Counted from the stretch's first letter, positions 1 through 6,619 are shown. The stretch is 13,237 nucleotides of DNA from Lentzea sp. (GCA_030146905.1 JASLAV010000230.1:1-13237); one strand, 5' to 3'. Made by a program: numbers and translations. The notes: generated from the sequence alone by a model not told the origin.

Positions 1-270
1 GAGCTGGCGGTGGGCTTCTTCGGCTCCCGATACGAGCGTGCAACGCCCGCTGAACGCGAGTATCTCCGGTCGATGGCCGAGTTGACCGACGGAAAAGATG
101 CCGGTGTCAACACCGCCCAGGTGGCGGAACACCTCGGCCGCAAGCCCTCGTCGTTGTCACCGGCGCGGGACTCGCTCATCAAGAAAGGCCTGGTCTACAG
201 CGCGGAACGGGGTCAGATCGCCTTCACCGTGCCGCACTTCGGGAGGTTCCTGTTAGGACGCGAGGACTGA
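1..270 (+). CDS. C-terminal end of an ATP-binding protein with a winged-helix tail (5' partial)
   Basis: The reading frame is open from the first base and ends in TGA at 268-270, giving 89 residues. The GTG at base 10 could look like a start, but the upstream codons read on in frame (Glu-Leu-Ala) and fit the same protein. The text around FFGSRYERATPAEREYL, followed by a helix-turn-helix-like stretch (VAEHLGRKPSSLSPARDSL) and a wing-like end (GQIAFTVPHFGRFL), resembles the C-terminus of actinobacterial AAA-type ATPases (archaeal-ATPase/Orc-like), where a winged helix follows the nucleotide-binding core. The Walker motifs would lie outside the window, so ATPase function is inferred from the tail alone. 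It could instead be another winged-helix protein. Confidence 0.75.
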   Translation, partial: ELAVGFFGSRYERATPAEREYLRSMAELTDGKDAGVNTAQVAEHLGRKPSSLSPARDSLIKKGLVYSAERGQIAFTVPHFGRFLLGRED

Positions 271-287
271 CGACGCGCTCCCCGGCG

Positions 288-350
288 TTGTCCGGCCGTT
301 CACGTTGTAAGCCGATGATTCATCGGCGTGTGCGCCAACTCACCGGACAA
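288..350. repeat. Nested inverted repeats in the gap after the ATPase gene
   Basis: Three complementary segment pairs are nested: TTGTCCGG (288-295) with CCGGACAA (343-350), GTTG (304-307) with CAAC (336-339), and GCCGATG (311-317) with CATCGGC (321-327) around an ATT loop. If transcribed, this could fold into one branched stem of 63 bases. No T-run follows the central hairpin, so a classical intrinsic terminator is not supported. It could be a 3' end structure of the ATPase mRNA, a structured leader of the small gene at 430, or paired protein-binding sites. Confidence 0.5.
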
Positions 351-429
351 TCACGTGCTTTCGCAGATCTCAAGGTGCATACTTGGGTTACCAACCGAAC
401 AGACCTCCGAAAGGGAAGTGCTGACCGAG

Positions 430-576
430 ATGAACTTCGCAGCGAAGCTCCGCGCCCGTCGTGCCGAGGCGCGCAACCGGAAGGCCGTGGCTCGCGCGAT
501 CGACATGGCCACCACCCCGGCCATGCGTCACGAGCTGATGGCCATCGCCCAGGCTCAGGTCACCACCCTGCGCTGA
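430..576 (+). CDS. Small basic hypothetical protein, 48 residues
   Basis: I do not assign a function. ATG at 430 gives a 48-residue protein with no cysteine and no membrane segment. The first half is very basic (KLRARRAEARNRKAVARA) and predicted helical; the second half is milder and also helical (TPAMRHELMAIAQAQ). The frame is open upstream to a GTG at 328, but that segment has no basic-helix character. A purine-rich stretch (AAGGGA, 411-416) lies 13 bases before the ATG, too far for an ideal ribosome site; GTG at 418 is almost on top of it. My recollection is that short proteins of this type, ending in a TPAMRxEL-like motif, recur in actinomycetes, which with the dedicated terminator just downstream argues the gene is real. 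Nucleic-acid binding is possible from charge only. Confidence 0.6.
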   Translation: MNFAAKLRARRAEARNRKAVARAIDMATTPAMRHELMAIAQAQVTTLR

Positions 577-628
577 CTTCACGACCCGGCACTCGCACGG
601 CGCCCCGTCGCGAGTGCCTCCCCTACGC

Positions 629-663
629 AAGCCCCTGGAGCACCTCCCGCGCTCCAGGGGCTT
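629..663 (+). terminator. Intrinsic terminator-like hairpin after the small basic protein
   Basis: A perfect 13-bp inverted repeat (AAGCCCCTGGAGC, 629-641; GCTCCAGGGGCTT, 651-663) surrounds a 9-base loop. It lies 52 bases after the stop of the 48-residue gene. The following bases (CGCTCTGTT) are only mildly T-rich, as is common in high-GC actinomycetes. Because both flanks pair with A/T ends it could also work on the minus strand. Confidence 0.75.
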
Positions 664-670
664 CGCTCTG

Positions 671-698
671 TTAAACGTGATCCAGGCCACAGTATGAT
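671..698 (+). promoter_or_regulatory. Putative promoter for the two-hairpin RNA
   Basis: A good -10 element, TATGAT, lies at 693-698. TTAAAC at 671-676 is a weak -35 (3 of 6 consensus bases) at 16-base spacing. A G at 705 sits at the expected start distance, exactly before the first hairpin. It follows the preceding terminator by only 7 bases, so this looks like an independent transcription unit. Confidence 0.45.
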
Positions 699-704
699 GG
701 CTTT

Positions 705-794
705 GTAACAGTGCACATCGGTACGCCGATGTCACAGTTGACCTCGCGGTGCTGTCGGACCCCCGACCTGGCAGCACCGCGAGGTTTCTTGTTT
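705..794 (+). ncRNA. Candidate small RNA or attenuator leader with two abutting hairpins
   Basis: Hairpin 1 spans 706-740: a perfect 7-bp core ACATCGG/CCGATGT with loop TACG, extended by GTG/CAC with a bulged C and by AAC/GTT across an A-A mismatch. Hairpin 2 (741-785) begins on the next base and is a terminator with a C-rich loop. No plausible short gene lies inside. The layout (promoter, 5' hairpin, terminator hairpin, about 90 bases) fits either a free small RNA or a transcription attenuator for the reductase gene starting at 804. The CCCCCGACC loop recalls actinobacterial 6C RNA, but that family has C-rich loops in both hairpins and here the first loop is TACG, so I do not assign it. Confidence 0.5.
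741..794 (+). terminator. Strong intrinsic terminator just upstream of the reductase gene
   Basis: A perfect 14-bp stem (ACCTCGCGGTGCTG at 741-754 with CAGCACCGCGAGGT at 772-785) encloses a 17-base loop containing five consecutive C. It is followed directly by TTCTTGTTT, the best T-tract in the window. It ends only 10-18 bases before the ATG at 804, so reductase transcription must either read through it or start very close to the gene. Confidence 0.82.
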
Positions 795-803
795 GCTGGG
801 TAC

Positions 804-1655
804 ATGGAGATCGCCGTGCTCGGCACCGGCCTCATGGGTGCCCCGATCGCAGCCAACCTCGTCGCCGCCGGACATGCCGTCCGGGTCTGGAACCGCACCC
901 GCGCCAAAGCCGAACCGCTCGCCGCGAAGGGCGCCACCGTCGCCGACACCCCGGCTGACGCCGTCGAGGGTGCCGAGATCGTCATGACGGTGCTCAACGA
1001 CGGTGCCGCCGTCACCGCCGCCATGCAGGCAGCCGCTCCCTCGCTGCCGCACGACGCGGTGTGGATCCAGGCGTCCACGGTCGGCATCGCGGCCACCGAG
1101 GACCACATCGCGCTGGCCCGTTCGTGCGGGCTGGACTTCGTCGACGCCCCGGTGCTGGGCAGCACGAAGCCCGCGGCGGAGGGCAAGCTCGTCGTGCTCG
1201 CCTCGGGTGACGCCGAACTGCGCGAGCGCGTGCAGCCGGTGTTCGACGTGATCGGCGCCCGCACGATGTGGGTCGGTGAAGCCGGTGCGTCGACGAAGCT
1301 GAAGCTCGTCGCGAACAGCTGGGTGCTCGCGCTGACGGCCGCGGTCGGCGAGGCCGTGTCGCTCGCGGAGGCGTCGGGGCTCGACCCGAAGCTGTTCCTC
1401 GAAGCCGTGTCCGGCGGCGCGATGGACACCCCGTACCTGCAGATGAAGGGCAACGCGATCATCGAGCGGTCGTTCGAGCCCGCCTTCACCGTGCAGAACG
1501 CGCTGAAGGACGCCCTGCTCGTCAACGAGGCCGCCGTGCGCGCGGGCGTCCAGCTCGACGTGGCCCAGGCGGCGAGCGCGCGGCTCAACCGCGCCGTCAC
1601 CAGGGGCCACGGCGACGAGGACATGGCCGCGTCGTACTACGCCAGCCACGAATAA
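804..1655 (+). CDS. NAD(P)-dependent oxidoreductase, 6-phosphogluconate / 3-hydroxyisobutyrate dehydrogenase family
   Basis: This 283-residue protein has the full beta-hydroxyacid dehydrogenase layout. An N-terminal Rossmann fold opens with GTGLMGAPIAANL (residues 7-19). A VWNRT segment (28-32) ends the second strand; its arginine usually goes with NADP preference. The substrate loop is DAPVLGSTKPAAEGKL (114-129). Lys167 and Asn171 sit in the KLVAN motif at the expected catalytic spacing, followed by the all-helical C-terminal domain. The length matches the family (about 280-300). ATG at 804 is chosen because the Rossmann strand begins two residues later; the frame is open to 711, but that extension crosses a terminator hairpin. 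Likely cytosolic; the substrate (a 3-hydroxyacid or tartronate semialdehyde-like compound) cannot be told from sequence. No clear ribosome site is visible, and transcription may depend on read-through of the hairpin just before it. Confidence 0.92.
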   Translation: MEIAVLGTGLMGAPIAANLVAAGHAVRVWNRTRAKAEPLAAKGATVADTPADAVEGAEIVMTVLNDGAAVTAAMQAAAPSLPHDAVWIQASTVGIAATEDHIALARSCGLDFVDAPVLGSTKPAAEGKLVVLASGDAELRERVQPVFDVIGARTMWVGEAGASTKLKLVANSWVLALTAAVGEAVSLAEASGLDPKLFLEAVSGGAMDTPYLQMKGNAIIERSFEPAFTVQNALKDALLVNEAAVRAGVQLDVAQAASARLNRAVTRGHGDEDMAASYYASHE

Positions 1656-1706
1656 GCCGACGATCGGCCGGTCCGCCGGGGCGTGCGGGCTCTCTACCGT
1701 GAGCCG

Positions 1707-3074
1707 GTGAACAGACTCGTACGCTCCCTGCTGGCGTTCGGCCTGGCATCGGCGCAGGTCATGACCACGGCCGCGGTGGTGTCCGCGGCAGCGGACATCA
1801 AGGACCGCATCGCCGCCATCCCCGGTGTGCGGATCATCAGCGAGGGGACGTCCGGCACCGCCCGGACGTTCGTCCTCGGCATCCAGCAGCCCGCGGACCA
1901 CCGCAAGCCGCGCGGCACCAGGTTCGAGCAGCGCTTCTCGCTGCTGCACAAGGCGGAATCCAAGCCGATGGTGCTGCACACCTCCGGCTACCACCTCTCC
2001 GGCACCGTCAGCGCGTCCGAGCCGGCCAGGCTCGTCGACGGCAACCAGATCAGCGTGGAGCAGCGGTTCTTCACGCCGTCCCGCCCGTCGCCCGCGGACT
2101 GGGACGACCTGAACATCTGGCAGGCGGCCAACGACCACCACCGCATCGTCAACGCCTTCAAGAAGATCTACGGCGCTCGCTGGCTCTCCACCGGCGCCAG
2201 CAAGGGCGGCATGACGTCGGTCTACCACCGCCGGTTCTTCCCGCGCGACGTCGACGCCACCATCGCCTACGTGGCGCCGAACGACGTGGTGAACGACCGC
2301 GACGTCTACGGCGAGTTCATCCGCGAGGTCGGCAACGACCCGACGTGCAACCGTCGCCTGGAGGGCGTGCAGCGGCAGCTCCTGCAGAACCGCGACGCCC
2401 TGGTGCAGCGCCTGGAGGCCAGGGGCTACACGTACCGGCAGTTCGGCGGTGCGCACCGGTCGCTGGAGGTCCTGGTCCTGGACACGCCGTTCACGTTCTG
2501 GCAGTACGGGACGCAGGCCGACTGCGTTCTGGTGCCGGGTGAGGGCGCGACGGTGGACGACCTCTGGACGTTCATCGACGGCACCGTCGGCTGGGACTTC
2601 TACACCGACGCGGGCGTGGCGCCCTACGAGACGTACTACTACCAGGCGGGTACGCAGCTCGGCTGGCCTGAAGCCGACGAGTCCGCGGTCCGGGACCTGT
2701 TGCGCCACCCCGGTTCCAGCGTCCCGCGCACGATGGTGCCCGAGTCGATCGAGTTCCCGCGCTTCGACCGCCGCGCGATGGCCGACGTGGACCGCTGGGT
2801 GCGCCACCAGGGTTCGCGCCTGCTGTTCGTGTACGGCGAGAACGACCCGTGGAGCGCGGAGCCGTTCGAGCTGGGCCGCGGCACGCGCGACTCGCTGTCG
2901 CTCGTGGTGCCGGGTGGCAACCACGGCGCCAACATCGCGAAGCTGCCGGAGAAGGAGCGCTCGGCCGCGACGGCCGCCGTGCTGCGGTGGGCAGGGGTGT
3001 CCGCACCTGTCGGAACGCTCGCGGTCGACGAGGGACCCGACTCCCTGGACGCGCTGCGCGCTCGCCGGGGCTGA
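1707..3074 (+). CDS. Secreted tripeptidyl aminopeptidase-like serine peptidase (S37 / PS-10 family)
   Basis: GTG at 1707 gives 455 residues beginning with a signal peptide: Arg-rich start, hydrophobic core LLAFGLASAQVMTTAAVV, and a likely cleavage near VSAAA. The mature part matches the Streptomyces S37 secreted tripeptidyl aminopeptidases: EPARLVDGNQISVEQRFF, then PSRPSPADWDDLNIWQAA, then the nucleophile elbow TGASKGGMTSVY with Ser165. YVAPNDVV follows. Near the C-terminus YGENDPWS (acid) and GGNHGAN (His) complete an alpha/beta-hydrolase triad. Known family members release N-terminal tripeptides from peptides outside the cell. A GTG at 1683 would add eight residues before the signal peptide and is less likely. 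Only 51 bases separate it from the reductase, with no clear promoter or terminator, so cotranscription is possible but functionally unexplained. Confidence 0.9.
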   Translation: MNRLVRSLLAFGLASAQVMTTAAVVSAAADIKDRIAAIPGVRIISEGTSGTARTFVLGIQQPADHRKPRGTRFEQRFSLLHKAESKPMVLHTSGYHLSGTVSASEPARLVDGNQISVEQRFFTPSRPSPADWDDLNIWQAANDHHRIVNAFKKIYGARWLSTGASKGGMTSVYHRRFFPRDVDATIAYVAPNDVVNDRDVYGEFIREVGNDPTCNRRLEGVQRQLLQNRDALVQRLEARGYTYRQFGGAHRSLEVLVLDTPFTFWQYGTQADCVLVPGEGATVDDLWTFIDGTVGWDFYTDAGVAPYETYYYQAGTQLGWPEADESAVRDLLRHPGSSVPRTMVPESIEFPRFDRRAMADVDRWVRHQGSRLLFVYGENDPWSAEPFELGRGTRDSLSLVVPGGNHGANIAKLPEKERSAATAAVLRWAGVSAPVGTLAVDEGPDSLDALRARRG

Positions 3075-3089
3075 GGCACGCTGGGCGGC

Positions 3090-3434
3090 GTGAAGCCGTT
3101 GCTCGTGGTCGACGCAGCCAACGTCGTGGGGTCGGTACCCGACGGGTGGTGGCGCGACAGGGCGGCAGCGGCCGAACGCCTCCGCGACGCGTTGCGCGGC
3201 CGTGACGAGGAGGTCGTCCTCGTCGTGGAGGGCAAGGCGCGCAACGTGTCCGGCGTCGAGGACGTCCGCGTCGTCGCCGCACCAGCCGACGGCGACGACA
3301 CGATCGTCGAGGTGGTGCGCACCGAGGGCGCCGGTCGAGCCGTGACAGTGGTGACCGCCGACCGCGCGTTGCGGCAGCGCGTGATCGCGTTGGGAGCCGA
3401 GGTGGCCGGTCCCACCTCGGTTCCCCGGCGCTAA
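3090..3434 (+). CDS. Small NYN/PIN-like domain protein (putative nuclease)
   Basis: A 114-residue alpha/beta protein. It starts with a hydrophobic strand ending in an acidic residue and Asn (LLVVDAANVVGS, residues 4-15), has a central DGDDTIVEVV acidic patch (67-76), and a later strand VVTADRALRQRV (87-98). This order of conserved acidic residues on strand ends fits NYN/PIN-like RNase folds (YacP-type), here in minimal form. My recollection is that close relatives in actinobacteria are often auto-labelled NTP pyrophosphohydrolase, which the motifs do not support. The GTG start is 15 bases after the peptidase stop, so the two are probably cotranscribed. The last base pairs overlap the stop of the convergent phosphatase gene. 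Nuclease activity is inference. Confidence 0.8.
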   Translation: MKPLLVVDAANVVGSVPDGWWRDRAAAAERLRDALRGRDEEVVLVVEGKARNVSGVEDVRVVAAPADGDDTIVEVVRTEGAGRAVTVVTADRALRQRVIALGAEVAGPTSVPRR

Positions 3435-4204
3435 AGCTTGAACAGGCCTTCGAGGACCTGCGCGACACCGTCCTCGGTGTTCGGCGGCGCGTGGTTGCCG
3501 CAGGCCTGCTTCACGAGCGGGTGCGCGTTGCCCATCGCGTAAGCAGTGCGCGCCCACCCGAGCACCGACAGGTCGTTCGGCATGTCACCGAACGCGATGA
3601 CCTCTTCTTTGGTGATTCCCCTTGCGTTGCAGAGGGTTTCGAGGGTCACGGCTTTCGAGATGCCGGGCGGGCTGATCTCCAGCAGCCCGAGCCCGCCGGA
3701 GTGCGTGACCGTCACGTGCTGCCCCACGGCCTCCCTGGCGATCTCCATCATGTGGTCGCTCTCGGCGTCGGGCGCCCACGCGAGCATCTGCACGACCTGG
3801 TGCGCCTCGTCGAAGACGTGGTCGAGCAGCTCCAGCGTCCTGTGCGGGTTGTTCGGGCCGAAGCCGCGGAAAGCGGGCTCGCACAACACCTCCAGCCCAG
3901 TTTCCACGGCCATGCCGACGTTCGGGATCACCTCGGCCAGCGCCTCGCACACCTTCCGCACGACGTCGAACGGCACCGTCTGCGCGTGCGTGACCTCCTC
4001 GTTCGCGAGGTCGTAGATCATCGCGCCGTTGGAGCAGATCGCGGTGCCGGTGAGGCCGAGGTCCTGCACGAACCGCGGCGGCCGGGCGGTGACGACCACG
4101 ACGTCCGCGTCGACGGCGTCGAGCGCGGCACGGGTGCGGTCGCTGAGCACACCGCCCGGTCGCAGCAGGGTGCCGTCGAGGTCGGTCGCGATCAACCTGA
4201 TCAT
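3431..4204 (-). CDS. HAD-superfamily hydrolase, Cof-type (subfamily IIB) phosphatase
   Basis: The 257-residue product carries all four HAD motifs: ATDLDGTLL with Asp8 and Asp10 (nucleophile and acid/base), VVVTARP with Thr39, Lys184 in GISKAV, and FGDMPNDLSVL with Asp207 and Asp211 for Mg binding. The cap between motifs II and III and the overall length fit Cof-type sugar-phosphate or nucleotide phosphatases. The actual substrate is unknown. ATG at 4204 is chosen because the first strand starts there, 7 bases after the TAA of the upstream TetR gene. In-frame ATGs at 4231 and 4237 would overlap that gene. It is therefore probably cotranscribed with the repressor. Its TAG shares three of four bases with the TAA of the convergent gene on the other strand. 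Confidence 0.92.
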   Translation of the reverse strand: MIRLIATDLDGTLLRPGGVLSDRTRAALDAVDADVVVVTARPPRFVQDLGLTGTAICSNGAMIYDLANEEVTHAQTVPFDVVRKVCEALAEVIPNVGMAVETGLEVLCEPAFRGFGPNNPHRTLELLDHVFDEAHQVVQMLAWAPDAESDHMMEIAREAVGQHVTVTHSGGLGLLEISPPGISKAVTLETLCNARGITKEEVIAFGDMPNDLSVLGWARTAYAMGNAHPLVKQACGNHAPPNTEDGVAQVLEGLFKL

Positions 4205-4211
4205 CGGCCGA

Positions 4212-4913
4212 TTATCGGGCAGGACCTTCATGCGCACGAAGGTCTTTTGCTCGAGCGAGGAGACCGGAGGCGGTCACCTCGACCGTGCGGCGCACGACGT
4301 CGGCGAAGTCGATGCACGTGATCGCCAGGCTCGGGTCGGCGGCGTAGGCGTCGCGGACCGCCTGCGGCGGGCGGCTGGCCGGCCAGGCGGCGATCGTCGT
4401 CAGCAGCACGGTCTCCATCAGGGTGGCGGCACCCTCGTCGCCGAGCTCGGGCAGCTGCCGGGTCGTGAACCGGACCACCGTCTCCAGGTATCCCCTGGCA
4501 GCGCGCTTGTGCCGGATCGCGGTCTCGGTGGAGATGTTGTGCTCCAGCACGGTGGACTGGGCGCTGATCAGCTCGCACAGCACCGGCCTGCTGCTCAGCG
4601 AGGAGGTGATGAGCTCGGCCAGCCACGTCACCCGTTCCCCGGCAGAACCGCCGCAGGAGGGCTCCTCGCGCTGGAGCCCGGCGATCCAGTCGGCGATCTC
4701 CGCCTCCAGCAGCTCCAGCAGCACGGCCTCCCGGGACTCGAAGTAGCGCAGGACGTTGGCCTTGGCCAGGCAGACCCGCTTGCTCAGGGCGGTGAGGGTC
4801 AGTCCGGCCACCGGCATCTCGGTGAGCATCGCGGCCGCGGCGTCGAGGATCTGCCGCCTCCGCTCGTTGCGCTGCTCGTCGGTGCGCGCTCGCTGGAAAC
4901 CCATGCGGCGCAT
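4212..4913 (-). CDS. TetR-family transcriptional repressor
   Basis: A 233-residue regulator with a typical TetR DNA-binding head at residues 13-60: basic lead RNERRRQILDAAAAML, then TLTALSKRVCLAKANVLRYF, with the YF plus glutamate/alanine follow-on seen in the family. The remaining ~170 residues are the helical ligand-binding and dimer domain. Start choice: ATG at 4913 has a GGCGG 8 bases upstream; ATG at 4904 lacks any ribosome site, so I prefer 4913. On the minus strand TTAACG and TAAAGT at 17-base spacing form a promoter overlapping two of the three direct repeats, consistent with autorepression. It is divergent from the short-chain dehydrogenase, the usual arrangement for a repressor and its target, with the phosphatase following in the same transcript. 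The inducer is unknown, possibly a substrate of the dehydrogenase. Confidence 0.93.
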   Translation of the reverse strand: MRRMGFQRARTDEQRNERRRQILDAAAAMLTEMPVAGLTLTALSKRVCLAKANVLRYFESREAVLLELLEAEIADWIAGLQREEPSCGGSAGERVTWLAELITSSLSSRPVLCELISAQSTVLEHNISTETAIRHKRAARGYLETVVRFTTRQLPELGDEGAATLMETVLLTTIAAWPASRPPQAVRDAYAADPSLAITCIDFADVVRRTVEVTASGLLARAKDLRAHEGPAR

Positions 4914-4919
4914 GTTACA

Positions 4920-4989
4920 GACCGCCGGTACTTTACTAAGAGACCGAAGGTACGTTAAGTTGGGAGCATAAAAGACCGCCAGTATTTAA
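4920..4989. promoter_or_regulatory. Three direct repeats in the TetR/SDR divergent promoter region (candidate operators)
   Basis: Three related 16-base copies, all in the same orientation: GACCGCCGGTACTTTA (4920-4935), GACCGAAGGTACGTTA (4942-4957) and GACCGCCAGTATTTAA (4974-4989), each preceded by A. Copy starts are 22 and 32 bases apart, close to two and three helical turns. Copy 1 contains the dyad ACCG-C-CGGT; copy 2 keeps ACC/GGT; copy 3 is the most degenerate. The minus-strand -10 (TAAAGT) and -35 (TTAACG) of the repressor gene fall in copies 1 and 2. Copy 3 abuts the ribosome site of the dehydrogenase gene. Confidence 0.6.
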
Positions 4990-4993
4990 AGGG
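4988..4993 (+). promoter_or_regulatory. Ribosome binding site of the short-chain dehydrogenase
   Basis: AAAGGGG ends 8 bases before the ATG at 5002 and fixes that start. It is one of the clearest ribosome sites in the window and touches the third direct repeat. Confidence 0.75.
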
Positions 4994-5001
4994 GATCCGC
5001 C

Positions 5002-5919
5002 ATGTACCAGGTACCTGACCAGCGAGGTAAGCGCATCGTCGTCACCGGCGCCAACAGCGGCACCGGCAAGGAGACGGCCAAACGCCTGGCCGGTGCCGGG
5101 GCCGACGTCGTCCTCGCGGTGCGCACCGAGAGCAAGGGCGAGCAGGCCAAGGCGGAGATCCTCGCCGCGCACTCCGGCGCACGGGTCGAGGTTCGCAGGC
5201 TCGACCTCGCCGACCAGGCCTCCGTGCGCGCGTTCGCCGACGAGCTGGTCGCCGCGGGCAAACCGCTGGACGTGCTGGTGAACAACGCCGGTGTGATGAA
5301 CGTGCCCGCGCGGACGGAGACCGTCGACGGTTTCGAGCTCCAGTTCGCCAGCAACTTCTTCGGCCCGTTCGCCCTGACCGTCCGGCTGCTGCCGCTGCTG
5401 CTGGCCGCTCCGGCGCCCAGGGTCGTGAACATGAGCAGCGGCGCCGCGTTCCGCGGGCGGATCGACTTCGACGACCTCCAGTCGCGCCGCCGGTACAGCC
5501 CGACGCTGACCTACGCCCGCACCAAGCTCGCCGACCTGCTGATGACGGTGCACCTGGCGGACCTCGCGGCCGAGCGGGGCTGGCCGCTGATGTCGGTCGC
5601 CGCGCAGACCGGCTACACCCGCACCAACCTGATGACCTCCGGCCCGCACCTGAACGGTGGCAGGCCCGGCCTCGCCGAGTCGCTGGGGTACAGGATCCTC
5701 CCCTCGCAGGGAGTCGAGCAGGGCTCCGAACCCCTCCTGTACGCGGCGGCCGACCCCGGCGCGGTCGCCGGCGGTTACTACGGACCCCGTTGGGCGCTCG
5801 TCGGCCCGACCAGGCCCGCCACGATGCCCCGCACCGCGCGGGACAAGGCGGTGGCCGCGCGTCTGTGGGCAGAAGCGGAGCGCCTCACCGGGACGTCCGC
5901 GGAGGTCGTCGGCCGGTGA
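5002..5919 (+). CDS. Short-chain dehydrogenase/reductase (SDR)
   Basis: A 305-residue classical SDR of the retinol-dehydrogenase/WWOX-like type. The cofactor motif TGANSGTGK is at 15-23; the usual Ile in this turn is replaced by Thr20-21 context (SGTG instead of SGIG). LDLAD (68-72) follows the adenine-binding strand, NNAG is at 94-97 and Asn118 is in the FASNFFG helix. The catalytic serine lies in VVNMSSGA (Ser145/146), and Tyr171 with Lys175 sit in YARTK. All four catalytic residues are present. Arg41 after the second strand suggests NADP use. It is cytosolic, with no signal or membrane segment. A divergent TetR gene and three operator-like repeats indicate ligand-controlled expression. The dienelactone hydrolase-like gene begins 27 bases downstream and may share the transcript. 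The substrate cannot be named. Confidence 0.93.
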   Translation: MYQVPDQRGKRIVVTGANSGTGKETAKRLAGAGADVVLAVRTESKGEQAKAEILAAHSGARVEVRRLDLADQASVRAFADELVAAGKPLDVLVNNAGVMNVPARTETVDGFELQFASNFFGPFALTVRLLPLLLAAPAPRVVNMSSGAAFRGRIDFDDLQSRRRYSPTLTYARTKLADLLMTVHLADLAAERGWPLMSVAAQTGYTRTNLMTSGPHLNGGRPGLAESLGYRILPSQGVEQGSEPLLYAAADPGAVAGGYYGPRWALVGPTRPATMPRTARDKAVAARLWAEAERLTGTSAEVVGR

Positions 5920-5946
5920 CGCCCGGTTCTCGGGCAGGATCGTCCT

Positions 5947-6615
5947 ATGACTCATCGAGTTGACGACATGCCGTTGCCGGTTTGGCTCCCGGAGTCCGGT
6001 TCAGGCCCCGGCATCGTGCTGATCCAGGAGATCTTCGGCTTGGACGGCTACCTGCGCGGCGTCGCGGAGAAGCTCGCCGCGCTCGGCTACGTCGTGGCCG
6101 TTCCCGAGCTCTTCCACCGCTTCCAGCCGGGCTGGGTCGGTGAGCACGACGAGGCGGGCATCCAGAAGTCGATGGAGGTCGTGGGCAACCTCGACTTCCC
6201 GCTCGCCGTGCAGGACGTCGTCGCGTCCGTGCGGTACCTGCGCGGGCTGCCGGAGGTCACCGGTGGCGTCGGCGTGCTCGGCTTCTGCCTCGGCGGCACG
6301 CTGGCCTACTCGGCGGCCGTCGCCTCCGACCCCGACACCGCCGTCTCGTTCTACGGCTCGGGTGTGCCGGAGCAGATCGGCGCGCTCGGCCAGGTGTCGT
6401 GCCCGATCCTCTTCCACTTCGGCACCGAGGACGAGTTCATCACCGGTTACCGGCAGGTCGTGGACGCCGTGGAGGAGCACGACAACGCCGAGATCCACCT
6501 GGAGCCCGCCGGCCACGCGTTCCTCAACCACCTCGGGCCCTGGTACGACCAGGCGGCCGCCGACCGCGCCTGGGACATCACCAAGCAGTTCCTCGCGCGC
6601 ACGCTCCCGGCGTAG
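5947..6615 (+). CDS. Dienelactone hydrolase family protein
   Basis: A 222-residue alpha/beta hydrolase with the dienelactone hydrolase signature: Glu28 in IQEIFGL, nucleophile Cys114 in GFCLGG, an acid in FGTEDEFI (Asp162) and His190 in AGHAFLN. The cysteine nucleophile, rather than serine, is the family hallmark, and the length is typical. The family hydrolyses lactones such as dienelactone, but many actinobacterial members act on other small esters, so the substrate is open. AGGA at 5936-5939, 7 bases before ATG, supports the start. A short GCCCG/CGGGC hairpin occupies the gap after the SDR gene but has no T-run, so cotranscription with the SDR is likely. The stop lies 4 bases from the stop of the convergent oxidoreductase. 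Confidence 0.92.
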   Translation: MTHRVDDMPLPVWLPESGSGPGIVLIQEIFGLDGYLRGVAEKLAALGYVVAVPELFHRFQPGWVGEHDEAGIQKSMEVVGNLDFPLAVQDVVASVRYLRGLPEVTGGVGVLGFCLGGTLAYSAAVASDPDTAVSFYGSGVPEQIGALGQVSCPILFHFGTEDEFITGYRQVVDAVEEHDNAEIHLEPAGHAFLNHLGPWYDQAAADRAWDITKQFLARTLPA

Positions 6616-6619
6616 GGCT

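Noticed and set aside
288..674. 128-codon plus-strand frame over the 48-residue gene and terminator
   Set aside because: It runs through the hairpin terminator at 629-663 and reads as Arg/Pro/His-rich text without structure.
705..794. Assignment as actinobacterial 6C RNA
   Set aside because: Only one of the two hairpins has a C-rich loop and it has five, not six, consecutive C; the gene neighbourhood also gives no support. Kept as an unclassified candidate RNA.
732..3557. 941-codon open frame on the minus strand
   Set aside because: It is a GC-rich shadow across three well-supported plus-strand genes. The product is an Arg/His/Gly/Val-rich low-complexity chain without any recognisable domain.
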